DNA from: Pedobacter sp. | GTDB taxonomy: Bacteria > Bacteroidota > Bacteroidia > Sphingobacteriales > Sphingobacteriaceae | DNA: 64,000 nt | Assembly (NCBI GenBank): GCA_031119475.1 | Contig: JAVHXV010000010.1 | Location: 1-64,000, forward strand | Direction: 5' to 3' | Part shown: in pieces, positions 24,898 through 33,431 of the stretch | How positions within the stretch are numbered: the stretch's first letter is position 1 | How the letters are laid out: each line of letters opens with the position of its first letter | Position numbers and translations under genes: made by a program | Notes under the pieces: model-generated | The model's input: the letters and a program-made list of their open reading frames with translations, nothing else | Told to the model about the DNA's origin: nothing | Databases searched by the model: none

Positions 24898-26129
24898 TTG
24901 ATTTTTTGCTGGAGAAATTGGAGTGCTGTGGTCAAAATGAGATCTTTTCCGGGCTGCTGCTTGGTCATGTCTACTTTCACCGTGGGCTGATAAAATTCGC
25001 GTGGTGTGCCATTTACATGATAGAGGCGCTCGGTTGCAATGTTAAACCTGATCTTGGTATTCGGCATGTTAAAACTTTCCACCGCGCCATTTAACCTGGC
25101 CAATTGCGTACCGACTACCGTGGCTCTTTTCATGCCATCGAATGCAATGGTGATGCCTTCCGCAATGCTGCCCGTCCAGTGGTCGGCCAGAACGACTAGC
25201 GGTTTGGTGTAGGTTTGGCCACGCGGCGATACGATTTCGATCCAGCTCCTTTTAATACCTGTCTCTTTTTCTTCGGCATAATATTCATGTTTCTGATAAA
25301 AATGGTCTTTGGTAATAAACCTGCCCAAAATGGCCCGGGCAACGCTGGTGTTTCCGCCACTAGGCGTTTCCCGCAGATCGATGATCAACGCCTTCTTTTG
25401 CAGGAGTGTATTCAGCACGCTATCAAACTTGGCTATCAATGCATTGTCATACAGGAAATTGTTGATCTTCAGGTAACCAATGCCTTGCAGATCAGCGCCT
25501 TCAACCATGGCCGGATAACTGATGTTTTCGAGCATCATTCCCTGCTGATCGGGATAAAAATCTTCTAATCCTTTATCGGTCTTTACAGTCAATTTTCTGG
25601 GCGTACGGTGATCGCCAGCTAGCAATAAGCGCAGGGCATAGCTTTTGGATTCGGCAGTAATCGTATGTGCCAAAAATGGACGAATGGCATCTTCCACCTT
25701 AACATCATTGACCATGACCACCTGCATACCGGCTTTGATGCCCAGCTTATCGGGCGCAAAATTTCTTCTAACTTCGGTAATGATGGGCAGATCGCCAACA
25801 TATTCGGCCCAGAGATCTGCTCCTGTGGGCACCAACCTTCGAGAGAAGGGCGTATTTGTATTCAATGAGCTGTGGTGGTCGTGTAGTTCGTTCAATACTT
25901 TCTCCAGTATGCCGATAAAGGCATTTCTTGAGGTTACGGTATCGATTTCAGACTGGTAGGTAGCGCGGAGCGATTTCCAATCGATGCCTTTTTTTGAAAA
26001 GTAGCAGTAATTGTCATTGATGCTTTGCCAGAAATAATCGAAATCCTGTTGATAGTCCTTGAGTTTGAACGTTTGCGAATAAACAGCAAGGGAACTTAAA
26101 CAGAGTATTAAGCAGATCAACTTTTTCAT
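24894..26129 (-). CDS. S41 family peptidase (C-terminal processing protease-like)
   Basis: A 411-residue exported serine peptidase with signal peptide at residues 1-18 (AVYSQ). A helical N-terminal region and a PDZ-like segment (KLGIKAGMQVVMVNDVKVEDA) precede the catalytic part, where ADHWTGSIAEG carries the likely nucleophile serine and a downstream region completes the S41 fold. Family members use a Ser-Lys or Ser-His-Glu active site. The link to a cytoplasmic aldolase through a four-base overlap is odd, as the two act in different compartments. Confidence 0.87.
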   Translation of the reverse strand: MKKLICLILCLSSLAVYSQTFKLKDYQQDFDYFWQSINDNYCYFSKKGIDWKSLRATYQSEIDTVTSRNAFIGILEKVLNELHDHHSSLNTNTPFSRRLVPTGADLWAEYVGDLPIITEVRRNFAPDKLGIKAGMQVVMVNDVKVEDAIRPFLAHTITAESKSYALRLLLAGDHRTPRKLTVKTDKGLEDFYPDQQGMMLENISYPAMVEGADLQGIGYLKINNFLYDNALIAKFDSVLNTLLQKKALIIDLRETPSGGNTSVARAILGRFITKDHFYQKHEYYAEEKETGIKRSWIEIVSPRGQTYTKPLVVLADHWTGSIAEGITIAFDGMKRATVVGTQLARLNGAVESFNMPNTKIRFNIATERLYHVNGTPREFYQPTVKVDMTKQQPGKDLILTTALQFLQQKIK

Positions 26130-26203
26130 TTGGGAGGAATTTTATATAAATGCTGAAGCAAAATTATAGTGTTCCCACGAAAAAGAATTGGACGATATTG
26201 CAG

Positions 26204-26989
26204 CTATAGATTGGTGCTGTAGGCAATGGGAGAGATGCCCGTAAATTTCTTAAAATGATTGCAATAATGTGCTGTATCGTAAAAGCCGAGATCTATGGCA
26301 ATGCTCAACAGATCTTTCCCTTCGGCAAGCATGGCCTTGCTTTTTTCGATGCGTTTAAGGATGAAATAGTTATTTGGCGTAAGACCGGTCTGTGATTTAA
26401 AGAGCCGGATAAATTTAAATTTATCGATCCCAAACCTTTTGGCGGCATCGGCCAATGAAAATTTCATGTTCTCCTCGGCAAAGAAGTCATCGAACATTGA
26501 TTTCATCTGCAGGTCTGGCGTTTCCACGTGGTCGTCGCCATGTTTGCTGGCCAATTGTTGTAGCATTTTGCCCAATTCCTGCTCATGCCTTGGTCCGATC
26601 TTGGTCTGGTGGATGGTCGTGGCCAACTGATGCAGTGCCGCAAAGAGGAGCACATCGTAGATTACTTTTTCGTTGAAGACTACCGGCCTGCCCTGGTTGC
26701 AGTACTCCATGAAATCTTGGCTCACATAAAAAGTGAAAAAAGAAACACTGCTGTGCTTTTCAAAAGGGTTGGCGTGTATTTCTTGCGGATTGGTAATGAG
26801 GATGGTCCCCATTGGTGAAACCAGCAGCTTATCGCTCAGCTGGGTATTGAAGGAACCATCGTACACCAACGTAATATTATAAGTAGGATGATAGTGAAAA
26901 GGGAAAGAACTATTGTAATTTTTTACATATAGTGCCTCCAGGCCTTCACCAATACCTAACTTATAATATTTTGAGGGCGTTGAACTCAT
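26204..26989 (-). CDS. AraC family transcriptional regulator
   Basis: A 261-residue regulator. An N-terminal cupin-like sensor domain (FPFHYHPTYNITLVYDG, HANPFEKHS) is followed by two helix-turn-helix units in the last 100 residues, FSLADAAKRFGIDKFKFIRLFK and LLSIAIDLGFYDTAHYCNHFKKFTG (given here in part). Its ATG follows the stop of the DUF4242 gene with no base between them, so the two are translated together from one mRNA. It probably senses a small ligand, but which one is unknown. Confidence 0.9.
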   Translation of the reverse strand: MSSTPSKYYKLGIGEGLEALYVKNYNSSFPFHYHPTYNITLVYDGSFNTQLSDKLLVSPMGTILITNPQEIHANPFEKHSSVSFFTFYVSQDFMEYCNQGRPVVFNEKVIYDVLLFAALHQLATTIHQTKIGPRHEQELGKMLQQLASKHGDDHVETPDLQMKSMFDDFFAEENMKFSLADAAKRFGIDKFKFIRLFKSQTGLTPNNYFILKRIEKSKAMLAEGKDLLSIAIDLGFYDTAHYCNHFKKFTGISPIAYSTNL

Positions 26990-27259
26990 TTACTTTGTGG
27001 TTGGATCGATGATCGATTTCACTTCGTAGACCGAAGTTACAGGAAAATTTCCTCTTTTGGCATGTTCGCGCACAACTTCTTCACTTTCAGCGATATGGAT
27101 GCAGAAAATTTTATCGTCGGTTACAAATGATTCTACCCAATGATAGGGCTCATTCAAGTTGCTGACTACATTGCATGAAGTAGCGGTAATACCTGCCAGT
27201 TCTTCTTGTGTTAATTTTCCTGCCCCAGGCAGCGCTCTTTCGATAACAAATTTTTTCAT
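26990..27259 (-). CDS. DUF4242 domain protein (SCO4226-like, possible nickel binding)
   Basis: An 89-residue ferredoxin-like protein. The sequence MKKFVIERALPGAG followed by EELAGITATSCNVV and a WVESFVTDDKIFCIH segment is typical of DUF4242. One Streptomyces member has been described as nickel-binding, but whether that holds here is unknown. The AraC regulator gene begins on the very next base. A possible reverse-strand -7 element, TATTTTTG, lies at 27326-27319, but no -33 box was seen. Confidence 0.82.
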   Translation of the reverse strand: MKKFVIERALPGAGKLTQEELAGITATSCNVVSNLNEPYHWVESFVTDDKIFCIHIAESEEVVREHAKRGNFPVTSVYEVKSIIDPTTK

Positions 27260-27373
27260 TGTGTATATAAATTAGAAATGATTGATTTCCAAAGGATAAT
27301 TGAACCTTGGAATTGTCGCAAAAATAATACAATGTTGCCGGGAGCCATTGTAAGATATTGCATTTTTGTATGA

Positions 27374-27408
27374 GTTGTGGGTTGCAGGGTACAGGTTGTG
27401 GGTTAAGG
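27374..27408. repeat. Five-unit heptad array, CAA family (reverse sense)
   Basis: GTTGTGG, GTTGCAG and three similar units in exact 7-base phase. Read on the other strand the units are of the CAA type (CCACAAC). It lies between divergently oriented genes. Confidence 0.7.
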
Positions 27409-27447
27409 TGTCCCAAAGGGATACCTTTAAGCCAGACCTAAATACAA

Positions 27448-27489
27448 GCTATGCCCTCTGCGCTATGCCCTCTGCTTTCAGCTTTCCGC
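27448..27489. repeat. Six-unit heptad array, GC family
   Basis: GCTATGC CCTCTGC occurs twice as a 14-base unit and is followed by two decayed units ending in GC, all in 7-base phase. It ends 34 bases before the DUF72 start. Confidence 0.75.
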
Positions 27490-27523
27490 TCAACAAAATC
27501 CCTGCTCCGCTGTTTACTAGGCG

Positions 27524-28288
27524 ATGTCTATACCATTCGAAAATTATTATGCCGGAACGAGCGGACTATTGCTCCCCGTTCCGAACAAGCTTTTTTATCC
27601 GGAAGCCTATAAGGACCGGAGCAGGCTATGCTATTATGCTTCGTTGATGAACAGCATCGAAATCAACAGTTCTTTTTACAAGATGCCACAAGCCAGCACC
27701 ATGAAACGTTGGGCTGCTGATGTGCCCGAAGACTTTAGGTTTACCTTTAAATTGTTCAGGGAGGTTACGCACAATAAGGACTTGGCCTTCGATCCGGAAG
27801 TAGTGGCCAGGTTCATGCACGTGATTGCGCATGTGGAAGAGAAAAAGGGATGTTTGTTGGTCCAATTTCCCCCGAGTGTCCGCATCAGCCACTTGTCACA
27901 ACTGAAATTACTGATGCGCATGCTGCGTGATCAGGATCCAGACCTGCAGTGGAAAATTGCTTTTGAATTTAGGCACCCATCCCTTTACGTGGATGAAGTA
28001 GAGGAGCTTTTGGAAAATTACCAGTTGGGCATGGTGCTGCACGACAAAAAACCTGCACAGACCACCATGACCAATCATCATCCAGATTTTGCGTACCTCC
28101 GCTTTCACGGCCCGAACGGAGATTATAGGGGAACGTACAGCGACGATGTGCTGTATGATTATGCCAGCTACATTACCGAATGGCTTCAGGAAGACAAAAA
28201 AGTGTTCGTCTATTTTAACAATACCATGGGAGCAGCCCTTGCCAATCTGAATACCTTAGGGCAGATGGTGAGGGATACCTATGTTTAA
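27524..28288 (+). CDS. DUF72 domain protein (YecE-like)
   Basis: A 254-residue cytoplasmic TIM-barrel protein of the widespread DUF72/YecE family. It shows the N-terminal YYAGTSG, the SLMNSIEINSSFYKMP segment, FTFKLFREVTH, CLLVQFPPS, FEFRHPSLY and a C-terminal VFVYFNNTMGAAL. The family is thought to be related to endonuclease IV-like barrels, but no activity is established. The length is normal. It has no operon partner upstream; two small hydrophilic genes and a NUDIX gene follow in the same direction. Confidence 0.88.
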   Translation: MSIPFENYYAGTSGLLLPVPNKLFYPEAYKDRSRLCYYASLMNSIEINSSFYKMPQASTMKRWAADVPEDFRFTFKLFREVTHNKDLAFDPEVVARFMHVIAHVEEKKGCLLVQFPPSVRISHLSQLKLLMRMLRDQDPDLQWKIAFEFRHPSLYVDEVEELLENYQLGMVLHDKKPAQTTMTNHHPDFAYLRFHGPNGDYRGTYSDDVLYDYASYITEWLQEDKKVFVYFNNTMGAALANLNTLGQMVRDTYV

Positions 28289-28294
28289 GTTAGA

Positions 28295-28358
28295 AGTCAA
28301 AAGTCAAAAGTCAAAAGTCGAAAAGTCGAAAGTGAGAAGTTCAAAGTAAAAAGTAACT
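28295..28358. repeat. Nine-unit 7-base array after the DUF72 gene, GTC family
   Basis: AGTCAAA three times, then AGTCGAA, one 8-base unit and four drifted units such as AGTGAGA, keeping phase over 64 bases. It starts 7 bases after the stop codon. Confidence 0.85.
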
Positions 28359-28394
28359 GCTTTGGAACTACTGAAAAATAAAATATCAATAGTT

Positions 28395-28628
28395 ATGAAA
28401 ACAGAAAACAGGGAAGGAGAAAATTATCTCCGCGAAAAACATGTAGCTGATGCGGCTTTCCAAAGTCCGGCAGAGAAAAAGAAAAACCAGGAACAGGATG
28501 CGCTCCAGAATAGGCAGGAGCAAAATATCGACGAAGAGCCAGCAACCAATACCACATTGGGCAAGGGCAACCAGATGGAGGGCCAAGCTAACAAAAACCG
28601 GATTGACAGCGATAAATTGAATCCTTAA
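28395..28628 (+). CDS. Small hydrophilic protein of unknown function
   Basis: 77 residues, rich in Glu, Lys, Asn and Gln, with no hydrophobic core, signal peptide or cysteine, so probably disordered. The ATG at 28395 is chosen over a TTG eleven codons upstream, because the upstream part overlaps the repeat-derived leader. The protein is not recognised. It is followed after 12 bases by a similarly acidic small gene, and the pair may be one transcript. Similar small charged proteins in this group are usually annotated hypothetical. Confidence 0.6.
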   Translation: MKTENREGENYLREKHVADAAFQSPAEKKKNQEQDALQNRQEQNIDEEPATNTTLGKGNQMEGQANKNRIDSDKLNP

Positions 28629-28640
28629 ATCAGTATAGCA

Positions 28641-28871
28641 ATGGAAGATTTGAGTGTTTTACAGGATCCAAGGGATCCCAAACAGATTACGAATGTAGAC
28701 GAAGCGCCGACCAATCGGGCTGCCGCCGATTCTGGTGTGAATGACATAGATGAGGATGCAGCCGATCCGCAGCTAGCGGAAAATGAGGCCCCGAAAGGTT
28801 TTGATCTGGACCAGGAAGAATTCGAATTGGGACTGGATGATGGAGATCTGGATCAAGATGTCCAGAAATAG
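28641..28871 (+). CDS. Small acidic protein of unknown function
   Basis: 76 residues, very acidic (many Asp and Glu, few Lys/Arg), with no hydrophobic segment. The C-terminal half has regular spacing of acidic and Leu/Phe residues (DLDQEEFELGLDDGDLD). It looks disordered. It follows the previous small gene by 12 bases and precedes the NUDIX gene by about 50. Function is not recognised; a stress or nucleoid-associated role would be pure speculation. Confidence 0.6.
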   Translation: MEDLSVLQDPRDPKQITNVDEAPTNRAAADSGVNDIDEDAADPQLAENEAPKGFDLDQEEFELGLDDGDLDQDVQK

Positions 28872-28920
28872 GCTCGGTTTAGGATAAGATGATAAACAAA
28901 TGCGCCATGGGGCATGTTTA

Positions 28921-29382
28921 ATGAACATGTTGCAGAGCGCAGGTATTTTGGTCTATAGAAGAAATCCTCATGTCGAATTTTTTTTAGTTCATCCCGGCGG
29001 ACCTTTTTTTGCCAGGAAAGAGGTTGGCGTATATACCATTCCCAAGGGATTGATCGAAGCAGGGGAAGAGCCATTGAACACTGCCATCAGGGAATTTGAG
29101 GAGGAAACGGGCGTAAAACTAAATGGAGATTTTATTTCCTTGGGAGAGATCGTCCAAAAGGGAGGCAAGGCAGTGCAGGCTTGGGCCATCGAAAAAAATA
29201 TCGATGCAAAAAATATCAAGAGCAATACTTTTCCCTTGGAATGGCCTCCCAAATCGGGCAAAATCAAGCATTTTCCAGAAATTGATCGTGCCGGATGGTA
29301 TGCATTTGCAGAAGCATCTTTATTGATCAACGAAAGGCAAAAGGAATTTTTATTGAGGCTCTTACAAAAAATGGCAGGCTAA
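28921..29382 (+). CDS. NUDIX hydrolase
   Basis: About 153 residues. The NUDIX box is complete: GLIEAGE, seven residues, then REFEEETG, matching GX5EX7REUXEEXGU, which binds the metal for hydrolysis of a nucleoside diphosphate linked to another group. The N-terminal SAGILVYRRN and the lysine-rich KSGKIKHFPEIDRAGWY near the C-terminus resemble bacterial proteins similar to diadenosine-polyphosphate hydrolases, so Ap4A-type substrates are possible. ATG 28921 is chosen; 28900 and 28927 are alternatives. Confidence 0.88.
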   Translation: MNMLQSAGILVYRRNPHVEFFLVHPGGPFFARKEVGVYTIPKGLIEAGEEPLNTAIREFEEETGVKLNGDFISLGEIVQKGGKAVQAWAIEKNIDAKNIKSNTFPLEWPPKSGKIKHFPEIDRAGWYAFAEASLLINERQKEFLLRLLQKMAG

Positions 29383-29461
29383 CTCTTGGGTTGCCATAAG
29401 GTATCGACAGGGATGCCTTACTACGCTCAGCATGACGGCTCACACCAGAGAGAAGTTAGCC

Positions 29462-29511
29462 CACAACCTTCAACCTTCAACCTTCAACCTTCAACCCACA
29501 ACCTTCAACTA
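29462..29511. repeat. Heptad array CAACCTT (six units) between convergent genes
   Basis: Four exact CAACCTT units, one CAACCCA and another CAACCTT in perfect 7-base phase. It ends 2 bases before the stop codon of the reverse-strand DUF3857 gene. Confidence 0.9.
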
Positions 29512-29512
29512 T

Positions 29513-32500
29513 TTACTTCATCGCCAATTGCTGTTCGTCGGCTTCGGCCATTTCCTTGTAGAAAGACTTGAATGCATCGATTTTATCCAATGGCACGTAA
29601 TCCTTTTTGAGTGCGAAAGTACGTTTCAATATCAGTTTATTGCCAACTTGGGTGCCTTCCAGTTTAAAATCAACAAAATCATTGCTCAAATTAATGGTCT
29701 TGAAGGGCTGTACCATGTTTTTGCCGGTAGGTATTTCCAATGCCAGTTCCTCGGTCGACGAATCTACCCCAAACAATTGGGTCAGGTCTATTCCAAATTT
29801 TCTTGGCGCCACCACTTGTAGGCCAGTGGCGTAGGTCTTGTTAGACCATGGAATAGAAAAGATCGACATGCCGGCAACAGGCTTGCTCACATTGATCAGC
29901 TTATAGGTACTTTCTGCATGTACGGTGTCGGCATTAAACTTGTCCGCTTTAAGGTTGTTGAAAGTTAATTGGTAGACTTCGTTATCCGGATAAACACTGC
30001 CTACATGTTCTTTCATTTTTTTAAGCTGTTCCGAAGGACTAAGGTCGCCATAGACATCCCTCACATAGCTGCTCATTGAACCTGTATTCCAATTGCGCTC
30101 CTTGATCATCATGTCTGCATTTTCGAGCTTGATGTCTGTTTTGTAATTGATGGTATTGTATCCCCTAATGCCAGGATAAAAAGGCATGAGGGCATTGTTC
30201 TGGTCGGCGATTTCAAGGATATTCGATCCTAAAAAGGTATTGTTGAACGTATTGAATGGCAAGGTGCCGGATGTTAATTCTACCCAATAATCTTTGCCAT
30301 TTACGGTAGCCTTTGCAATGCAATGGTTAAATTCAATGCTGGGCAGCATCAAAGTTTTCTGGCCCTGGTCTCTGGTATTGGCCAGTGCAAGCGAAGCGGT
30401 AATGCCGGCCTCTTTGCACATGGTTACAAAAAGTGTGGCCACATCCTTACAATCACCAATACGCGTATTGATTACCGTAGCCGGGTTTTGCGGAACAATT
30501 CCACTCTGTCTGAAGGAAACTGAACTGTAGGCGATATTGGTGGTGATGTAATTATAGATCATTTTTACCTTGGTGAGCTGATCAGTATTTTCTTTGCCTT
30601 CAAAAAGTTCCTTTACCACTTTCTTGATTTCGTAGCTGCTTCTGGCCTTGGCCGAAGCAATATTGTTGTACCATTGCGAAATAAATTTCCAATCTGGTAT
30701 GCTCGAGAGATAGAGCATGTTGGTTACGTCGTCCATCGGTGGCATCTTGTCTTCATAACGAAGTGCCTCCTGCCCATTTTTTTGCCAGATATACAGGTCA
30801 AATTCGTCTTTTGCAGTTTTACTGGCCTCAATGTTCTGTTGCGAAAACACAGATTTGAATGCTTTGCCCCGGTGGATCAATAGGGAATATTTCGTGCTTA
30901 CGTGCGGCAATCCATCGCTGAAATAAAACGAATCCCAGAAATGCGATGACATGGCGCCCAAATGATAATCTTCTAATTTATAGCGCAGGTTAATGACATC
31001 GCCGATTTCAAGGTTGGTAAACACCACTTCATTGCCATTGGTTTCAGCCGGGACTTTTGTGCCATTGGACTTGATGACCTCTGCAATTTCTATGTTATAT
31101 TGCTGATCGGCATCGGAGCCAACGGTATATTCCTTAAAGTTTTCAAGACCGGTTTGCGTAAGCACTTTGGCCGTAAAGAAATGCTTTTCTTCAGATCCGC
31201 CATTTTCATACACTACCTTCTGTACTTCGTTATTCAGTACCACTACATGGTCATCTGGAAAAGCCGTTTTTGCAGGTGCCTTGCTAATGATCGCACTTAC
31301 ATCAGGTTTTTCAAAATAATCGAATACCGATTTCTTGCCCTGTATGGTGCGCAACGACTGGATCACATCATAATTATTGGGGTCAATCTGCAAACTTTTC
31401 TCATAGGCCTTGATGCTTTTCTCCTGTTGTTTGTTCGAATTGTAGAGTAAGCCCAATTGCGAATATACGAAGGCATTGTTTGGGTCAATTTCCAATACTT
31501 TGGTATATAATTTCTCTGCCTCGTCGTATTGCTGCTGTTTATAGTAAATGGCAGCCAGATCGGTATAGATAGAATAGCCGATGGGATCATTGGCCAATTC
31601 CTTTTTGTAGATTGCTAATCCGGCCTCGGTTTCTCCTTTTTCCAAGTGGATGTTGGCCACATACTTTGCGCCTTTGTAGTCGTCTTTTTCAGCCACATAT
31701 TTGTGGAGAATGTCTATGGCATTTGGATTCTTCCTGACCTGGGATTCGATGATATACTTGAGGTTGACAATATCTGGTGCAGTGGCCAGTTTTGGATATA
31801 CCCTTTCCACCAGATCGATCAGTTCGGGCTGTTTCTTTTCTTTGCTCAGCACATTGATTTTTTTGATCACTACACCTTCATCTTCGCCGTAGATTTTTTC
31901 AAGCTTATCGAGCACGACCTTACTGTTCACCAAATCATTCTGGTCATAATATTCGCTGTAGAGCAGCTCGAGCGCCAAGCTTGATTCTGGGTCATGGCGC
32001 TTGATCTCTTCCCTCAATGTTTCAATGCCAGTCCTGTTATTGGCCTTGGCAAAGAGTTCGATCATGAGCAAGTTGAGGTATGTACTTTCCGGAAAACGTT
32101 TTCTCAATGGCTCTAAGATGGTCCTTGCATCAAATACATTTCCATATCTCAGGTGGGTCTTGGCCATCATCAGCTGTGCGAGGTAACTATTTGGTTGAAG
32201 TTTCAGTGCATCTTCAAAATATTTGAATCCTACAGATTTGATCATTGCCGGCTTATAAGTAGTTTCCTTGGTATAAGGTTGCGGAGTACTGGACGCAGTG
32301 AGGTTGCCCAAAGGATTTCCATTGCTATCGGTCAGGCGCAACATAAAGTTGGATCTGCCCGCATAGCTTTCGCCAATTTGTACCAGCACCCTATTGTAAC
32401 CTTGGTTAAGTTTAATGCCAGCGATATAACTATCTAGATCATTGTTTCGTTCTTCAGATTCAGAAAGCACCAGTTGGTCGTTTACCCATACTTTTACAGA

Positions 32501-33241
32501 TCCAGATACACCGATCCTGAGTTGGGCATCGGTAGCTGCCGGGCTATTGACAAAGGTTTGCGCAAATTGGAGCGCATTCTCATAAGTGTTATAATAGCTA
32601 AAGTCAAACCACCTATCGTGCCTTAGATAAGGAACAGTACGCCAGCTAAATTTGCGATTTTTTTTGCCCGTAAATACGTAGTTGAGTTCCGGATGGTTCA
32701 TCACTTCGTCGTACGACTTGTCAAAACCACTAGTAGAAATATTTTCATATTCACCGGTAATCAACCAGTTTTCGATTTCGCCGATTTTAAGGTAGTATTG
32801 GTCTGCTTCGGTATATTGCTTTTTGTCTTCAAAATGGCCACCTATTAGGGAATTGGCCATCGCCGTTAACGATCCATCTAGATCTTTCCTGGCGGCCAGC
32901 TTTTTGTAAAGGTCCAGTTGTTCCGCTGATTTCACTTTGCTGCCATAATTTGGGGCATCACTCCACAAAGCAAGAAGATAGGGCTGCGGATTTTTGCTGG
33001 TGCCGTATAACTTTGTGAGATAAGAAAAACCTTCAGCGCTAGAGCGGTCCATTTCGGCAAGCATGGAAAGCGCAACATTGGCCTCATCGGCAGTGCTGGG
33101 CTTGAGTACTGCTTTAGAAAAATAATCGCGTGCGGCAGATCTGTTGTTTTTAAAAAATAGTTCCCATCCGCTGTTCAAACTGGTCTGAGCAAAAAGTGAG
33201 GTGGATAGGAGGAGAGAGAGGGTTAATAAACGAAGTTTCAT
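29513..33241 (-). CDS. TPR, DUF3857 and transglutaminase-like domain protein
   Basis: A 1242-residue exported protein with signal peptide at residues 1-18 (SLFAQ). TPR-type helical repeats are recognisable at about 340-640, including AAIYYKQQQYDEAEKLYTKVLEIDP (quoted only in part elsewhere). DUF3857 follows at about 690-850 and a transglutaminase core at about 900-1010, with the Cys in RIGDCKDVATL and His in FNHCIAKA. The third position of the usual triad, an Asp after the tryptophan, seems to be Glu here (YWVELTSG), so activity is uncertain. Proteins with this architecture are common in Bacteroidota, and their role is not known. Confidence 0.88.
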   Translation of the reverse strand: MKLRLLTLSLLLSTSLFAQTSLNSGWELFFKNNRSAARDYFSKAVLKPSTADEANVALSMLAEMDRSSAEGFSYLTKLYGTSKNPQPYLLALWSDAPNYGSKVKSAEQLDLYKKLAARKDLDGSLTAMANSLIGGHFEDKKQYTEADQYYLKIGEIENWLITGEYENISTSGFDKSYDEVMNHPELNYVFTGKKNRKFSWRTVPYLRHDRWFDFSYYNTYENALQFAQTFVNSPAATDAQLRIGVSGSVKVWVNDQLVLSESEERNNDLDSYIAGIKLNQGYNRVLVQIGESYAGRSNFMLRLTDSNGNPLGNLTASSTPQPYTKETTYKPAMIKSVGFKYFEDALKLQPNSYLAQLMMAKTHLRYGNVFDARTILEPLRKRFPESTYLNLLMIELFAKANNRTGIETLREEIKRHDPESSLALELLYSEYYDQNDLVNSKVVLDKLEKIYGEDEGVVIKKINVLSKEKKQPELIDLVERVYPKLATAPDIVNLKYIIESQVRKNPNAIDILHKYVAEKDDYKGAKYVANIHLEKGETEAGLAIYKKELANDPIGYSIYTDLAAIYYKQQQYDEAEKLYTKVLEIDPNNAFVYSQLGLLYNSNKQQEKSIKAYEKSLQIDPNNYDVIQSLRTIQGKKSVFDYFEKPDVSAIISKAPAKTAFPDDHVVVLNNEVQKVVYENGGSEEKHFFTAKVLTQTGLENFKEYTVGSDADQQYNIEIAEVIKSNGTKVPAETNGNEVVFTNLEIGDVINLRYKLEDYHLGAMSSHFWDSFYFSDGLPHVSTKYSLLIHRGKAFKSVFSQQNIEASKTAKDEFDLYIWQKNGQEALRYEDKMPPMDDVTNMLYLSSIPDWKFISQWYNNIASAKARSSYEIKKVVKELFEGKENTDQLTKVKMIYNYITTNIAYSSVSFRQSGIVPQNPATVINTRIGDCKDVATLFVTMCKEAGITASLALANTRDQGQKTLMLPSIEFNHCIAKATVNGKDYWVELTSGTLPFNTFNNTFLGSNILEIADQNNALMPFYPGIRGYNTINYKTDIKLENADMMIKERNWNTGSMSSYVRDVYGDLSPSEQLKKMKEHVGSVYPDNEVYQLTFNNLKADKFNADTVHAESTYKLINVSKPVAGMSIFSIPWSNKTYATGLQVVAPRKFGIDLTQLFGVDSSTEELALEIPTGKNMVQPFKTINLSNDFVDFKLEGTQVGNKLILKRTFALKKDYVPLDKIDAFKSFYKEMAEADEQQLAMK

Positions 33242-33373
33242 GTGGTAATGATAACTAAAAGATTGGAAAAAGGAAAAAACAAGGAAAAATTCAAATCCTC
33301 AAACGGGTGATATTTACAAATCAAAGCCCCGACAGGTCGAGGCTTTGAAGTTAAACAAATGTAATCTGAATAG

Positions 33374-33425
33374 ACGCTGAGCGCCATACGCCATACGCCA
33401 TACGCTGAACGCCAAACGCTTAACG
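33374..33425. repeat. Seven-unit heptad array, GC family
   Basis: ACGCTGA, GCGCCAT, ACGCCAT (twice) and three more in exact 7-base phase. It stops 7 bases before the stop codon of the reverse-strand nuclease-like gene at 33432. Confidence 0.9.
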
Positions 33426-33431
33426 TTTTCA

